From positions 744,001-808,000 of the forward strand of contig JAEPQK010000001.1 in the NCBI GenBank assembly GCA_017640615.1: a stretch of DNA of 64,000 nucleotides. Direction: 5' to 3'. The notes beneath the pieces were generated by a model that was not told the origin of the DNA, did no database searches, and saw only the letters and a program-made list of their open reading frames with translations. How positions within the stretch are numbered: the stretch's first letter is position 1; every line of letters starts with the position of its first letter. The DNA is from Rhizobiaceae bacterium (GTDB taxonomy: Bacteria > Pseudomonadota > Alphaproteobacteria > Rhizobiales > Rhizobiaceae). The position numbers and the translations under genes were made by a program. Of this stretch, positions 32,560-43,761 are shown piece by piece.

Positions 32560-34017
32560 ATGAATCTCAGTGATTTTTCAGGTATTTTGCCGGTCGGAGA
32601 CAACGCGCAGCTGGCCGGTATCGCCATTTCCGGCGTGGCTTCTGATTCGCGTAAAGTGGAACCGGGCAACCTTTTTGCAGCGCTTTCGGGCACCAAGACC
32701 GATGGTGCTGCCTTCGCCAAAGATGCCGCCAGCCGTGGCGCGGCTGCAATCGTCGCGGCACACGGCGCGATTTCCGAGGCACCCGGTGTGCCGGTTATCG
32801 AAGTGGACGACCCACGGCGCGCGCTGGCGCTGGCCGCAGCGCGCTTCTTCGGCGCTCAGCCGGAGACGATCGCCGCCGTTACCGGCACTGCCGGCAAAAC
32901 CTCGGTGGCGTCGTTCCTGCGCCAAATCTGGAAACAGGGCGGCAAGCAGGCGGCAAGCATTGGCACGGTCGGCGTGATAGCGCCCGGCCGGACAGAATAC
33001 GGTTCGCTGACAACGCCGGACCCGGTGGCGTTACATCGGCTTCTGAAAGAGCTTGCCGAGAGCGGCGTGACACATGCTGCGATGGAAGCATCGAGCCACG
33101 GGCTCGACCAGCGGCGTCTGGACGGCGTAAAGCTCGCCGTCGGCGGCTTCACCAATCTCGGCCACGACCATCTCGATTATCACCCGACCGTCGAGGAGTA
33201 TCACCGCGCCAAGATGCGGCTCTTCGATACGCTGCTGCCGAAATCGGCGCCGGCCGTGATTTTCGCCGACGATGTCTGGTCCGGCGCGACGGAAAAAGCT
33301 GCGGAACAGGCTGGGCGGTTCGTGTTGACGGTCGGCCGCAAGGGCTCGCTGCTTACGCTAAAGCGTCTCGAACATGAGCGCGCCCGCCAGCGCGCGGAGA
33401 TTGAGGCCGACGGACGTATTTACGAGATCAATCTGCCGCTCGCCGGCGAATTCCAGATGGCGAATGCGCTGGTGGCGGCGGGCATGGCGGTGGCGACCGG
33501 CATGCCGATTGAAAGCACGCTGCGTGCGCTTGAACATCTTGAAGGCGCTTCCGGGCGGCTTGAGCTTGTCGGAACCAAGGACAATGGCGCGCCGGTTTAT
33601 GTCGACTATGCGCACAAACCCGATGCGCTGGAAAACGTGCTCGCAGCGGTGAGGCCGTTCACGACCGGCCGTGTCGTCGTCGTCTTCGGCTGCGGCGGCG
33701 ACCGGGATGCCGGCAAACGCCCGATGATGGGCGAAATCGCCACGCGGCTTGCCGATGTGGCGATTGTCACCGACGACAATCCGCGTACGGAAGATCCCGC
33801 AACGATTCGCGCCGCCATTATGGCTGCCGCACCCGGCGCGCGCGAGATTGGCGACCGCCGTCAGGCGATCAGCGAAGCGGTGTCGATGCTGCAGTCCGGC
33901 GATACGCTCATCATCGCCGGCAAGGGGCATGAGGAAGGCCAGATTGTCGGCGACAAGACGTTGCATTTCTCCGATCACGAGGAAGCCCGCAATGCGCTGA
34001 GGGGCGTTGCAGCGTGA
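32560..34017 (+). CDS. murE: MurE, UDP-MurNAc-tripeptide synthetase
   Basis: A 485-residue Mur ligase that adds meso-diaminopimelate to UDP-MurNAc-L-Ala-D-Glu. Three domains: N-terminal UDP-binding ([19 protein letters not shown]), central ATPase with [15 protein letters not shown] and [13 protein letters not shown], and a C-terminal domain with [19 protein letters not shown] and [10 protein letters not shown], the DNPR motif that marks diaminopimelate rather than lysine specificity. It is 39 bp after ftsI and overlaps murF by four bases. Confidence 0.95.
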   Translation: MNLSDFSGILPVGDNAQLAGIAISGVASDSRKVEPGNLFAALSGTKTDGAAFAKDAASRGAAAIVAAHGAISEAPGVPVIEVDDPRRALALAAARFFGAQPETIAAVTGTAGKTSVASFLRQIWKQGGKQAASIGTVGVIAPGRTEYGSLTTPDPVALHRLLKELAESGVTHAAMEASSHGLDQRRLDGVKLAVGGFTNLGHDHLDYHPTVEEYHRAKMRLFDTLLPKSAPAVIFADDVWSGATEKAAEQAGRFVLTVGRKGSLLTLKRLEHERARQRAEIEADGRIYEINLPLAGEFQMANALVAAGMAVATGMPIESTLRALEHLEGASGRLELVGTKDNGAPVYVDYAHKPDALENVLAAVRPFTTGRVVVVFGCGGDRDAGKRPMMGEIATRLADVAIVTDDNPRTEDPATIRAAIMAAAPGAREIGDRRQAISEAVSMLQSGDTLIIAGKGHEEGQIVGDKTLHFSDHEEARNALRGVAA

Positions 34018-35468
34018 GTGCATTGTGGAAAGTCGAGGAACTGCTGGCGGCAACACATGGACGGCCGCTCGGCAATCTGCCGGTCGACGTTTCCGGCATC
34101 TCGATCGACAGCCGCTCGCTGAACAAGGGCGATGCGTTTTTCGCCATCAAGGGCGACCGTGTGGACGGCCACGATTTTGCGTCGGCTGCCATGGCTGCGG
34201 GAGCGGGGCTTCTGGTTGTCGCGGAAGAAAAGCTGCCGGCGCTCGGGCGGCTCGCCATGCCGATGATCGTGGTGTCCGACGTGCTTGCCGCGCTCGCCGC
34301 GGTGGGTGTGGCGGCACGCAAACGCACCAAGGCGAAGGTGATCGCGGTCACAGGTTCGGCGGGCAAGACCACGACCAAGGAGGCACTGCGGCTGGCGCTT
34401 TCGCCTTCCGGCAAGGTCCATGCCTCCGACCGCTCCTACAATAATCACTGGGGCGTGCCGCTATCGCTCGCACGGCTGCCGGCGGATGCCGACTACGCGA
34501 TCTTCGAGATCGGCATGAACCATGCCGGCGAAATCCGGCCGCTGGTGAAGATGGTGCGACCGCATATCGTCATGGTGACGCTGATCGCGGCGGCGCATCT
34601 CGGCCATTTCAAGAACCTCAATGAGATTGCCGACGCCAAGGCGGAAATTTTCGAGGGCGTCGAAAAGGGTGGGCACGCGCTGATCAATCGTGACGACGAA
34701 CGCTGGAAGCTGCTTGAGAAGAGGGCGGCCGAAGCGGGCGTCGAAAAGGTCCATGGCTTCGGTGAACATCAGCGCGCGGAATACAAGATCGTCGGGTTCA
34801 AACCGACTGACACGGGCTCGGAATTCACCGCGCGCATGGCCGGCAGCGACATCGCCGTTGTTGTCGGCGCGCCGGGCCGCCACATGGCGCAGAACGCAAT
34901 CTCCGTTCTGGGAGCTGCGCATCTCGCAGGCGCCGACGTGGAGAAAGCTGTTTCCGCACTCGCCGGCCTGCGCGCGGAGGCCGGGCGCGGGCGCATACAG
35001 CGGCTCAAACATCCGCGCGGCAAATTCACGCTGATCGACGAAAGCTACAACGCCAACCCAGCCTCCATGCGCGCTGCGATCACGCTGCTTGCGCAAACGC
35101 CGGTTGGCCACAATGGCCGACGCATCGCAGTGTTGGGCGATATGCTGGAGCTTGGCGACCATTCCGAGAAGCTGCATGCCGGCCTTGCCGAACCCCTGAA
35201 GGAAGCAGGCATCGACCGCGTTTTCCTTGGCGGCGCGGAAATCGCACCGTTGCATGACAAGCTCCGCGAAACGATGAAGGTGGAATATCACCCTACCGTT
35301 GAAGAGTTGCTGCCGCATGTCGTGTCGGCGGCGCGGCCGGGGGATGTCTTGATGATCAAATCATCGAACGGTATTGGCTTTGCCCGCATCGTTAAGGCCT
35401 TGATTGAAAAATTTCCGCCGGCGGAAGAGGGACGGACCGCGGCGGCCGGAGAGCGGGGAGACCGGTAA
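34014..35468 (+). CDS. murF: MurF, UDP-MurNAc-tripeptide:D-Ala-D-Ala ligase
   Basis: A 484-residue Mur ligase that completes the pentapeptide by adding D-Ala-D-Ala. Seen: [20 protein letters not shown] in the N-terminal domain, the P-loop [42 protein letters not shown] and the C-terminal [16 protein letters not shown]. It starts inside the murE stop (GTGAGTG, so a GTG start) and ends one base before mraY. Confidence 0.95.
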   Translation: MSALWKVEELLAATHGRPLGNLPVDVSGISIDSRSLNKGDAFFAIKGDRVDGHDFASAAMAAGAGLLVVAEEKLPALGRLAMPMIVVSDVLAALAAVGVAARKRTKAKVIAVTGSAGKTTTKEALRLALSPSGKVHASDRSYNNHWGVPLSLARLPADADYAIFEIGMNHAGEIRPLVKMVRPHIVMVTLIAAAHLGHFKNLNEIADAKAEIFEGVEKGGHALINRDDERWKLLEKRAAEAGVEKVHGFGEHQRAEYKIVGFKPTDTGSEFTARMAGSDIAVVVGAPGRHMAQNAISVLGAAHLAGADVEKAVSALAGLRAEAGRGRIQRLKHPRGKFTLIDESYNANPASMRAAITLLAQTPVGHNGRRIAVLGDMLELGDHSEKLHAGLAEPLKEAGIDRVFLGGAEIAPLHDKLRETMKVEYHPTVEELLPHVVSAARPGDVLMIKSSNGIGFARIVKALIEKFPPAEEGRTAAAGERGDR

Positions 35469-35469
35469 T

Positions 35470-36552
35470 ATGCTCATTGCACTTGTTGAATTCGCCGACC
35501 AGGTGTCGGTGTTCAACGTCTTCCGCTACATCACGTTCCGCACCGGCGGTGCGCTGATCACGTCTGCGATCATCGTGTTTCTGTTCGGTCCGCGCATCAT
35601 CGACGCGTTGCGCCTCAGGCAGGGCAAAGGCCAGCCGATCCGGGCGGATGGCCCGCAGACCCATTTCAAGAAGGCCGGAACGCCGACAATGGGCGGGCTG
35701 ATGATCCTGTGCGGGATCATCGGCTCGGCACTTCTGTGGTGCAATCTGAGCAGCGTCTATGTCTGGACCGTGCTGCTGGTGACAGTGAGCTTCGGTGTCA
35801 TCGGCTTCTATGACGACTATCTCAAAGTCACCAAGCAGACGCATCTCGGCGTGTCCGGCAAGTTCCGGCTCGCGGCCGAGTTTCTGATTGCCGGCATTGC
35901 CGCGTGGGTGATCATGCGGGCGGGCACACCGGAATTTTCCTCGTCGCTGACTTTCCCCTTCTTCAAGGACTGGATCATCAATCTCGGCTGGTTCTTCATC
36001 CCGATGGGCGCATTCGTCATCGTGGGCGCAGGCAATGCGGTGAACCTGACCGACGGTCTCGACGGGTTGGCAATCGTGCCGATCATGGTGGCCGCCGCTG
36101 CCTTCGGCAGCATCGCATATCTCTCCGGCAACGCGGTTTTCGCCGACTATCTGCAGATACACTTCGTTCCCGGCACTGGCGAACTCGCCGTCATTCTGGG
36201 CGCGGTGATCGGAGCAGGGCTCGGCTTTTTGTGGTTCAACGCGCCGCCCGCGGCGATCTTCATGGGCGATACCGGCTCGCTGGCTCTGGGCGGGCTGACC
36301 GGCACAGTCGCGGTCGCCACCAAGCACGAGATAGTTCTCGCCATCATTGGCGGGCTGTTCGTGATGGAAGCGCTGTCGGTCATCATCCAGGTGTTTTTCT
36401 TCAAGCTCACAGGCCGGCGCGTTTTCCTGATGGCGCCGATCCACCATCATTTCGAGCGGCTCGGCTGGACCGAAAGCCAGATCGTGATCCGCTTCTGGAT
36501 CATCGCTGTCGTGCTCGCGCTGATCGGCCTTTCGACTCTCAAGCTGAGGTAA
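35470..36552 (+). CDS. mraY: MraY, phospho-MurNAc-pentapeptide transferase
   Basis: A 360-residue ten-helix enzyme that transfers phospho-MurNAc-pentapeptide to undecaprenyl phosphate to make lipid I. Signatures: [31 protein letters not shown] (catalytic Asp pair), [23 protein letters not shown] and the HHHFERLGW loop. The ATG at 35470 begins one base after murF; an in-frame start at 35404 lies inside murF and adds a non-family segment. Confidence 0.96.
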   Translation: MLIALVEFADQVSVFNVFRYITFRTGGALITSAIIVFLFGPRIIDALRLRQGKGQPIRADGPQTHFKKAGTPTMGGLMILCGIIGSALLWCNLSSVYVWTVLLVTVSFGVIGFYDDYLKVTKQTHLGVSGKFRLAAEFLIAGIAAWVIMRAGTPEFSSSLTFPFFKDWIINLGWFFIPMGAFVIVGAGNAVNLTDGLDGLAIVPIMVAAAAFGSIAYLSGNAVFADYLQIHFVPGTGELAVILGAVIGAGLGFLWFNAPPAAIFMGDTGSLALGGLTGTVAVATKHEIVLAIIGGLFVMEALSVIIQVFFFKLTGRRVFLMAPIHHHFERLGWTESQIVIRFWIIAVVLALIGLSTLKLR

Positions 36553-36559
36553 GGCGCAT

Positions 36560-37960
36560 TTGATTCCGGCGCGCGGCTTCGCTGGCAGACAAGTTGCCCT
36601 TTTCGGGCTCGGCGGTTCGGGCCTTGCGACCGCGCGCGCATTGGTGGCCGGCGGAGCGAGCGTAATCGCCTGGGACGACAATCCCGAAAGCGTGGCCAGA
36701 GCAGAGGCCGAAGGCATCGCAACCGGCGATCTCCATTCAGCACCGTGGAACGAACTTGCAGCGTTGGTGCTTGCGCCCGGTGTGCCGCTCACCCATCCCA
36801 AGCCGCACTGGACCGTCGAGCTGGCGCGGGCGGCAGGCGTGGAAATCATCGGCGATATCGAGCTCTTCGCGCGCGAGCGGCGGGCGATTGGCGGCGATGC
36901 GCCTTTCATTGCCATCACCGGCACCAACGGCAAGTCGACCAGCACTGCGCTCATTGCGCACATCATTTCGGCCAGCGGACGCGACTGCCAGATGGGCGGC
37001 AATATCGGCCGCGCAGTGATGACGCTGGAGCCGCCGAAAGCCGACCGGTTCTACGTGGTCGAGTGTTCGTCCTACCAGATCGATCTCGCGCCTTCGCTCG
37101 ACGCAAGCGTGGGATTGCTACTTAACCTCTCGCCAGACCATCTCGACCGGCATGGCTCCATGGAGCACTACGCCGAGGTGAAGGCGCGGCTCGTCGAGAA
37201 GGCTGAAGCTGCTGTGGTCGGGGTCGATGACGTTTATTCGGCGGCGATTGCGGATCGACTGGCTCACACCGGAAAACAGGTGTTGCGGATTTCCAAGAAC
37301 GAGCCAATTGAGCATGGTCTGTTCGCGGAGGGCGCTGAACTCTACCGCGCGAAGGCGGGAAAGCGCGAGCACATCGCATCGCTTGAGGGCATCACCACCT
37401 TGCGCGGCGAACACAATGCGCAGAATGCGCTTAGCGCCGTCGCGGCCTGTCTCGCGGTTGGGCTCGATGTCGCTGAAATCCGTGCTGGTCTCGCCAGCTT
37501 TCCCGGGCTTGCGCACCGCATGGAGCCGGTTGCCTGGCGCGACCGGGTGCTCTTCGTCAACGATTCCAAGGCGACCAATTCGGAGGCGGCAGCGCCCGCG
37601 CTTTCGAGCTTCGAGCGCATCTACTGGATTGCCGGCGGATTGCCCAAGGAGGGCGGCATTGAATCTCTGCGGCCCTATTTCGACCGGATTGCGCGCGCCT
37701 ATCTGATCGGCGAAGCGGCACCCGCATTTGCCGCAACTTTGGGCGACAGCGTCGATTTTGAAATTTCCGGAACGTTAAAGGCTGCGGTAGACCATGCAGC
37801 GGCTGATTCGTTTCAAGACGTCAGTGCTGAAAGCGTTGTTCTGCTTTCGCCAGCCTGTGCGAGTTTTGACCAGTTCAGAAATTTCGAAGTGCGCGGCGAT
37901 GCATTCCGTTCCGCCGTGCTGGCGCTGAAGGGCGTGGAACCGATCGGAGGTAGTGCCTGA
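36560..37960 (+). CDS. murD: MurD, UDP-MurNAc-L-Ala:D-Glu ligase
   Basis: A 466-residue Mur ligase that adds D-glutamate. It has the N-terminal [20 protein letters not shown]ossmann segment, the ATP loop [52 protein letters not shown] and the C-terminal [19 protein letters not shown] and [11 protein letters not shown]. The start is TTG at 36560, with GAGGTAAGG upstream; no ATG or GTG in frame precedes the conserved glycine-rich strand, so the TTG is well supported. It overlaps ftsW by one base. Confidence 0.94.
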   Translation: MIPARGFAGRQVALFGLGGSGLATARALVAGGASVIAWDDNPESVARAEAEGIATGDLHSAPWNELAALVLAPGVPLTHPKPHWTVELARAAGVEIIGDIELFARERRAIGGDAPFIAITGTNGKSTSTALIAHIISASGRDCQMGGNIGRAVMTLEPPKADRFYVVECSSYQIDLAPSLDASVGLLLNLSPDHLDRHGSMEHYAEVKARLVEKAEAAVVGVDDVYSAAIADRLAHTGKQVLRISKNEPIEHGLFAEGAELYRAKAGKREHIASLEGITTLRGEHNAQNALSAVAACLAVGLDVAEIRAGLASFPGLAHRMEPVAWRDRVLFVNDSKATNSEAAAPALSSFERIYWIAGGLPKEGGIESLRPYFDRIARAYLIGEAAPAFAATLGDSVDFEISGTLKAAVDHAAADSFQDVSAESVVLLSPACASFDQFRNFEVRGDAFRSAVLALKGVEPIGGSA

Positions 37961-39114
37961 TGGTGAGCCGTGTTGACCGCGGACCGGTGGCAAACTGGTG
38001 GTGGACCGTCGACCGCTGGCTGTTGTCCGCCTTCGTCGCCCTGATGGTGCTGGGTATCGTGCTGTCCTTCGCGGCAAGCCCGCCGGTGGCCGAGCGGCTG
38101 GGGCTCGACCCCTATCACTTCGTTTCCAAGCAGATGGTTTTCATGCTGCCCGCACTTGCGGTGATGATCGGCGTGTCCTTCCTCAACAAACGCAACATCA
38201 GGCGGCTGGCACTGCTCATGCTGGTCGGATCGCTGGTGCTTATGCTGGCGGCGCTGTTCATGGGCATCGAGGTGAAGGGCTCTCGACGCTGGATATATCT
38301 CGCCGGCATTTCGGTGCAGCCCTCGGAATATCTGAAGCCGGCCTTCGTCATCATCTGCGCTTGGCTTTTCGCCGAAAACGGCAAACACCCTGAAGTGCCG
38401 GGCAATCTCTTTGCGATGATCCTGCTTGGGCTGGTGCTGGCGCTGCTAGTCTCGCAGCCCGATCTCGGACAATCGCTGCTGGTGCTTGCGACCTGGGGAG
38501 TGATGTTCTTCATGGCCGGCCTGTCATGGATATGGATCATTGTTCTTGGCGCGCTTGCGGTCGGCGGGCTGGTGCTTGCCTATGGCGCGTTTCCGCATGT
38601 CGCCGAGCGAATTGACCGCTTCGTGACCGGAGAGGGCGATACGTTTCAGGTCGATGTCGGACGCGAGGCCATGATGCGCGGCGGCTGGCTTGGACAGGGT
38701 CCAGGCGAGGGCACCGTGAAGCGCATTCTGCCCGACAGCCATACCGATTTCATTTTCTCCGTCGCGGCGGAAGAGTTTGGCCTGCTTCTATGCGTCTTGA
38801 TCGCGATGGTTTTCGCATTCGTCGTCATTCGCGGTCTGATTATCGCGGCGCGTGAGACTGACGATTTTCCGCGCTTTGCGATTGCCGGACTGGTTACCGT
38901 GTTCGGTTTTCAGTCGATCATCAACATGGGCGTGAACGTGCAGCTGCTGCCTGCCAAGGGCATGACGCTGCCGTTCATTTCCTATGGCGGTTCGTCGCTG
39001 CTGGCGATGGCCATCTCCACCGGCATGGTGCTGGCGTTGACGCGCAGGAACCCCGAAAAGCGCATGCAGCACGGCATTGTGCGGAGCTGGCAGGGCGCCG
39101 CGGCAGTTCGCTGA
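37960..39114 (+). CDS. ftsW: FtsW, septal peptidoglycan polymerase (SEDS)
   Basis: A 384-residue SEDS protein with about ten membrane helices. It polymerises lipid II into glycan together with FtsI. Seen: [40 protein letters not shown] (catalytic Asp region), [20 protein letters not shown] then [14 protein letters not shown], and [20 protein letters not shown]. It starts at the overlapping TGATG after murD. Confidence 0.95.
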   Translation: MVSRVDRGPVANWWWTVDRWLLSAFVALMVLGIVLSFAASPPVAERLGLDPYHFVSKQMVFMLPALAVMIGVSFLNKRNIRRLALLMLVGSLVLMLAALFMGIEVKGSRRWIYLAGISVQPSEYLKPAFVIICAWLFAENGKHPEVPGNLFAMILLGLVLALLVSQPDLGQSLLVLATWGVMFFMAGLSWIWIIVLGALAVGGLVLAYGAFPHVAERIDRFVTGEGDTFQVDVGREAMMRGGWLGQGPGEGTVKRILPDSHTDFIFSVAAEEFGLLLCVLIAMVFAFVVIRGLIIAARETDDFPRFAIAGLVTVFGFQSIINMGVNVQLLPAKGMTLPFISYGGSSLLAMAISTGMVLALTRRNPEKRMQHGIVRSWQGAAAVR

Positions 39115-39115
39115 G

Positions 39116-40240
39116 ATGAAGAAAGGCACGATCTTTCTGGCTGCCGGCGGCACTGGCGGCCACCTCTTTCCCGCTGAGGCGCTGGCGCACGAACTGCAGC
39201 GGCGCGGCTGGCGAGTTGAGCTGGTGACAGACCATCGCGCGGAACGTTACGCGGGCTCGTTCCCGGCCGCCGAGACCCATATCGTGTCTTCTGCGACCGT
39301 CGGGTCGCGCAATCCGATCGCGCTGATGCGCGCGCTGTGGTCGATCTGGACCGGTGTGCGTCAGGCTTCGAAACTGATCGAGCAGGCGAAGCCGAAGGCT
39401 GTCGTTGGTTTCGGTGGCTACCCGACCCTGCCGCCGCTCTATGCTGCGCATCGGCGCGGCGTCCCGTCGATGCTGCATGAGCAGAATGCTGTGATGGGCC
39501 GCGCGAACCGGGCGCTCGCCGGTCGTGTGACCGCAATCGCGGGCGGGTTTTTGAAAGCCGCCGGCGCTCACGCCGACAAGATCATCGAGACCGGCAATCC
39601 CGTTCGCCCGGCGGTGCAGGAAGCGCGGGAGACGGCTTACAAGGCAGCCGCGAAAACCAGACCGTTCAATCTGCTGGTGTTCGGCGGCAGCCAGGGCGCG
39701 CAGTTTTTCTCGCAGGCACTGCCGCAGGCGATAGCGCTGCTTTCCGCTGAGGAGAAGGCGCGGCTGCGGGTTACGCAGCAGGCCCGGCCGGAAGACGAAG
39801 CGGCGGCACGAAGCGCATATGCCGATCTTGGCGTGGAAGCCGAAGTGGCGCCTTTCTTTGGCGACCTCGCGGCGCGGATGGCGGCGGCGCATCTGGTGAT
39901 TTCAAGGTCCGGTGCTTCCACCGTTTCGGAAGTGGCGGTGATCGGGCGTCCGGCAATCTTCGTTCCGTATCCTCACGCGCTAGACCACGACCAGGCGGCC
40001 AATGCGGCTGCACTGGCAGCCTCCGGCGGCGCGGAGGTGCATCATCAGGACACGCTTTCAGCCGATCGACTGGCGGAGTTGATACGGGCCGCGATGAGCG
40101 ACCCAACCGAACTCAAGAGACGCGCCACCGCCGCGCGCAGCGCGGGAAAGCCGGAAGCCACGCGGTTGCTCGCCGATATGGTAGAAGCTATTGCGGACGG
40201 CAAATCAGTGGCTGCGTTGAAGAAGGAACTCCCGGAATGA
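39116..40240 (+). CDS. murG: MurG, lipid II synthase (GlcNAc transferase)
   Basis: A 374-residue GT-B glycosyltransferase that adds GlcNAc to lipid I on the inner face of the membrane. Seen: [71 protein letters not shown] and [20 protein letters not shown]. The ATG at 39116 is one base after the ftsW stop; the frame is open back to 39077 inside ftsW but that part is not MurG-like. It overlaps murC by four bases. Confidence 0.96.
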   Translation: MKKGTIFLAAGGTGGHLFPAEALAHELQRRGWRVELVTDHRAERYAGSFPAAETHIVSSATVGSRNPIALMRALWSIWTGVRQASKLIEQAKPKAVVGFGGYPTLPPLYAAHRRGVPSMLHEQNAVMGRANRALAGRVTAIAGGFLKAAGAHADKIIETGNPVRPAVQEARETAYKAAAKTRPFNLLVFGGSQGAQFFSQALPQAIALLSAEEKARLRVTQQARPEDEAAARSAYADLGVEAEVAPFFGDLAARMAAAHLVISRSGASTVSEVAVIGRPAIFVPYPHALDHDQAANAAALAASGGAEVHHQDTLSADRLAELIRAAMSDPTELKRRATAARSAGKPEATRLLADMVEAIADGKSVAALKKELPE

Positions 40241-41649
40241 AAATGCCTGAGACCATCGGCGTCGTGCATTTTGTCGGCATCGGCGGCATCGGCATGAGCG
40301 GCATCGCGGAGGTGCTGCACAATCTGGGTTACACCGTTCAGGGCTCCGACCAGTCGGAAAATGCCAATGTGCAGCGCCTGCGGGACAAAGGCATAAGCTG
40401 TCATATCGGCCACAAGGCGGAAAATCTCGGTGGGGCCGAGGTGGTCGTGGTTTCCACTGCGATCCGCAAAGACAATCCAGAGCTTGTCGCGGCGCGCGAA
40501 CGTCTGTTGCCCGTGGTGCGGCGCGCGGAGATGCTGGCCGAGCTTATGCGCTTCGGGCAAGCGGTCGCCATCGGCGGCACCCATGGCAAAACCACGACGA
40601 CCTCCATGGTCGGCACGTTGCTCGAGGCCGGCGGGCTCGACCCGACCGTCATCAATGGCGGCATCATCAACGCCTATGGCACCAATGCGCGCATGGGCGA
40701 GGGCGACTGGATGGTCGTTGAGGCCGACGAGAGCGACGGTACGTTTTTGAAGCTTCCGGCCGAAATCGCCGTCGTCACAAATATCGACCCCGAACATCTC
40801 GACCACTACGGAACCTTCGAGGAAGTGCGCCGGGCCTTCGCGCAGTTTGTGGAAAACGTTCCGTTCTACGGTTTCGGCGTGATGTGCATCGACCACCCGG
40901 AGGTGCAGGCGCTCGTCTCGCGCATCGAGGACCGCCGCGTCATCACCTATGGCGAAAACCCGCAGGCCGATGTGCGCTACTCCAACATCTCGATGGCCGA
41001 CGGCCAGTCGCGGTTCGATGTCACGATCCGCGACCGCAAGACCGGCGAAACGTCGTCGATGGAAAATCTCAATCTACCGATGCCGGGGCGGCACAATATT
41101 GCCAACGCTACGGCGGCGGTGGCCGTAGCACATGAGCTCGGCATTCCGGCGGACAAGATAGCCAAGGGGCTGTCGGGCTTCGGCGGCGTCAAGCGACGCT
41201 TCACGCTGACCGGCGAGTGGAACGGCGTGAAGATTTTCGACGATTATGGCCACCACCCAGTCGAGATCAAAGCGGTGCTGAAGGCGGCGCGCGAATCCTG
41301 CTCAGGCCGCGTCATCGCCATTGCCCAGCCGCATCGCTACACGCGGCTGCGCGACCTGTTCGACGATTTCTCGTCCTGCTTCAACGACGCCGACACGATC
41401 ATGATCGCGCCGGTCTACACGGCAGGCGAGGATCCGATCGAAGGCGTGACCTCGGAGGCGCTGGTCACGCGCATCCGCACCGGCGGCCATCGCGATGCGC
41501 GTCACATCGAGGGGCCCGAAGCGGTTGCGCCCGTCGTCCGCGCAAACGCCAAACCGGGTGATTTCGTCATCTATCTGGGCGCTGGCAACATCACCCAATG
41601 GGCCAACGCGCTGCCCGGCGAACTCGCGGCTTCCGAGAAAGCTGCATGA
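40237..41649 (+). CDS. murC: MurC, UDP-MurNAc:L-alanine ligase
   Basis: A 470-residue Mur ligase for the first peptide-stem residue. N-terminal [20 protein letters not shown] binds the UDP substrate, [20 protein letters not shown] is the ATP loop, [20 protein letters not shown] and [20 protein letters not shown] follow, and the C-terminal part has [20 protein letters not shown] and [20 protein letters not shown] overlaps link it to murG before and murB after. Confidence 0.96.
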   Translation: MKMPETIGVVHFVGIGGIGMSGIAEVLHNLGYTVQGSDQSENANVQRLRDKGISCHIGHKAENLGGAEVVVVSTAIRKDNPELVAARERLLPVVRRAEMLAELMRFGQAVAIGGTHGKTTTTSMVGTLLEAGGLDPTVINGGIINAYGTNARMGEGDWMVVEADESDGTFLKLPAEIAVVTNIDPEHLDHYGTFEEVRRAFAQFVENVPFYGFGVMCIDHPEVQALVSRIEDRRVITYGENPQADVRYSNISMADGQSRFDVTIRDRKTGETSSMENLNLPMPGRHNIANATAAVAVAHELGIPADKIAKGLSGFGGVKRRFTLTGEWNGVKIFDDYGHHPVEIKAVLKAARESCSGRVIAIAQPHRYTRLRDLFDDFSSCFNDADTIMIAPVYTAGEDPIEGVTSEALVTRIRTGGHRDARHIEGPEAVAPVVRANAKPGDFVIYLGAGNITQWANALPGELAASEKAA

Positions 41650-42611
41650 CAGACGGCAAGGCACTTCTTGAACGGCTGGCAGGGCCACTCGCCGGTATTC
41701 GCGGGCGGATGACGCCCGACGCCGGCATGGACAAGGTGACCTGGTTTCGCGCCGGCGGTCCTGCCGAGGTGCTGTACCAGCCGGCAGATGCGGACGATCT
41801 TTCAGCCTTCCTCAAAGCGTTGCCTGCCGAGGTTCCGGTGATGGCGGTCGGTATTGGCTCCAATCTTCTGGTCCGCGAGGGTGGCATTCCAGGTTTTGTC
41901 GTGCGGCTTTCGGCCAAAGGGTTCGGCGAGGTCGAGCAGGTGTCAGACACGCGGCTCAAGGTTGGAGCCGCGGTGCCTGACAAGCGTCTTGCAGCCGCCG
42001 CGCTCGAAGCAGGGATTGGCGGGCTGCACTTTTATCACGGCATCCCTGGCGCGATCGGCGGCGCGATCCGCATGAATGCCGGTGCGAACGGCGTGGAGAC
42101 GGCCGATCACATCGTGGAAATTCACGCCATCGACCGCAATGGCGATCAGGTCGTGCTGACGCGCGATGAGATGGGCTATGCTTACCGCCACTCCTCGGCC
42201 TCGAAAGACCTGATCTTCACGGCTGCCGTTTATGAAGGGCCGAAGTCCGATCAGGCGGACATCAAGTCAGCGATGGACGCGGTTCAGAACCACCGCGAGA
42301 CGGTGCAACCGATCCGCGAGAAGACCGGCGGTTCGACCTTCAAGAACCCGCCCGGCGGTTCGGCCTGGAAGGTGATCGACGATGCGGGCTGCCGCGGTCT
42401 GCTCATCGGTGGCGCGCAGGTTTCGCCGATGCATTGCAACTTCATGATCAACACCGGCACAGCGACGGGCTACGACCTGGAATATCTCGGTGAGACGGTG
42501 CGTGCGCGTGTTCTGGAGCATTCGGGCATCAAGCTTGAATGGGAAATCAAGCGCGTCGGCAATTTCCGGCCAGGACACGAGATCGACGAGTTCCAGGGTC
42601 TGCTTTTGTAG
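41646..42611 (+). CDS. murB: MurB, UDP-N-acetylenolpyruvoylglucosamine reductase
   Basis: A 321-residue FAD enzyme that reduces the enolpyruvyl group to make UDP-MurNAc. Seen: [56 protein letters not shown] then [25 protein letters not shown] with the catalytic Ser region, and [20 protein letters not shown]. Sequence agrees with type II MurB. ATG 41646 overlaps the murC stop; an in-frame start at 41598 lies within murC. It ends the first dcw block, before the only long gap. Confidence 0.95.
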   Translation: MTDGKALLERLAGPLAGIRGRMTPDAGMDKVTWFRAGGPAEVLYQPADADDLSAFLKALPAEVPVMAVGIGSNLLVREGGIPGFVVRLSAKGFGEVEQVSDTRLKVGAAVPDKRLAAAALEAGIGGLHFYHGIPGAIGGAIRMNAGANGVETADHIVEIHAIDRNGDQVVLTRDEMGYAYRHSSASKDLIFTAAVYEGPKSDQADIKSAMDAVQNHRETVQPIREKTGGSTFKNPPGGSAWKVIDDAGCRGLLIGGAQVSPMHCNFMINTGTATGYDLEYLGETVRARVLEHSGIKLEWEIKRVGNFRPGHEIDEFQGLLL

Positions 42612-42669
42612 TTCTCCGGCGTCACTTGGCGAATGAAATCCGAGCTTTGCCAAACAAGTACTTGCCACA

Positions 42670-42787
42670 GAATCAACTCTCTGATTCTTTGGGTCAGCGG
42701 CGTTTCCTGATTTGAGTCGGTACTGAGCGCGTAACGCGTCCGCCTCCGGGCACATGGGTGATTCGGAGGGGACTCGGATTCCGATTC
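42670..42787. promoter_or_regulatory. Cluster of seven GANTC (CcrM) sites between murB and ddlB
   Basis: GANTC occurs at 42670, 42683, 42714, 42760, 42771, 42777 and 42783 in the 223-bp gap 42612-42834. The first two form the dyad AGAATCA-N6-TGATTCT (42669-42688). GANTC is the target of the cell-cycle methyltransferase CcrM, and in Caulobacter GcrA activates promoters with methylated GANTC, among them ftsZ. No convincing -35/-10 pair was found. Nothing else is seen in the gap. Confidence 0.7.
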
Positions 42788-42834
42788 AAGCAAACGCCAG
42801 AGGTGGTGCCGGCCTTCGAGGGGAAGACCAGGGT

Positions 42835-43761
42835 ATGACGATCAAGCACGTGGCGGTACTTTACGGCGGCTTCTCGTCCGAACGCCCGGTCAGCCTGTCT
42901 TCAGGAAATGCCTGCGCTGACGCTCTCGAGGGCGAGGGCTACAAGGTCACGCGCGTCGATGTCGGGCGCGACGTCGCGGAAGTGCTGAAGAAGCTCGATC
43001 CCGATGTCGCCTTCAACGCGCTGCACGGGCCCTACGGCGAAGACGGCACTATTCAAGGCATCCTGGAATATCTGCAAATTCCCTACACGCATTCGGGCGT
43101 GCTGGCGTCTGCACTGGCCATGGACAAGGAACTCGCGAAAACGGTTGCGGCCGTCGCGGGCATTCCCGTCGCGCCTTCGCGGGTCATGAACCGCCACGAG
43201 ATTACGGGCGAGCATCCGATGGAGCCGCCCTATGTCGTGAAGCCTGTACGCGAAGGCTCCAGTTTCGGCGTCGTCATCGTTGATGCCAAACAGTCGCATC
43301 CGCCGCAGATGATCACGTCTTCGGAGTGGCGATACGGCGATATCGTGATGGTGGAGAAGTATATTGCCGGGCGCGAGCTCACCTGCGCGGTGATGGAAGG
43401 TGAATCGCTTGGTGTGACGGAAATCATTCCGATTGGAGAAGGCTTCTACGATTACGACGCAAAGTACGTGGAAGGGGGCTCAAAACACGAATGCCCGGCA
43501 AAACTTTCACTGAATATTTACCAAAAAATAGAGAGACTGGCAGTCAAGGCTCATGAAGTAATCGGCTGCCGCGGGGTCTCCCGGTCCGACTTCCGTTTCG
43601 ACGAGAGCGTTTCGCCCGAGGGCGAGCTCGTCTGGCTCGAAGTCAACACGCAACCGGGCATGACGCCGACATCGCTCGTGCCCGAGCTCGCGCTTCATTC
43701 GGGGCGTTCCTTTGGCGAGCTGTTACGCTGGATGGTGGAGGACGCCTCTTGTTCGCGTTGA
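42835..43761 (+). CDS. ddlB: D-alanine--D-alanine ligase
   Basis: A 308-residue ATP-grasp enzyme that joins two D-alanines for MurF. Seen: [96 protein letters not shown] and [12 protein letters not shown] then [20 protein letters not shown] with metal ligands. The start at 42835 follows GAGGGGAA about twelve bases upstream; a frame from 42754 lies in the GANTC region and is not family-like. Codons about 223-242 are unusually AT-rich. It overlaps ftsQ by 13 bases. Confidence 0.95.
   Translation: MTIKHVAVLYGGFSSERPVSLSSGNACADALEGEGYKVTRVDVGRDVAEVLKKLDPDVAFNALHGPYGEDGTIQGILEYLQIPYTHSGVLASALAMDKELAKTVAAVAGIPVAPSRVMNRHEITGEHPMEPPYVVKPVREGSSFGVVIVDAKQSHPPQMITSSEWRYGDIVMVEKYIAGRELTCAVMEGESLGVTEIIPIGEGFYDYDAKYVEGGSKHECPAKLSLNIYQKIERLAVKAHEVIGCRGVSRSDFRFDESVSPEGELVWLEVNTQPGMTPTSLVPELALHSGRSFGELLRWMVEDASCSR
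43501..43560 (+). other. AT-rich island inside ddlB, possible internal regulatory site
   Basis: Only 21 of 60 bases are G or C, and 6 of the first 30, against a strongly GC-rich surround. Rare codons for this genome cluster here (ATA, AGA, GTA, TCA, AAA, ATT) although the encoded residues [20 protein letters not shown] are what Ddl proteins normally have there, so the skew is largely synonymous. It lies about 190-250 bp before ftsQ, a place where ftsQAZ promoters occur in related bacteria. Confidence 0.5.
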
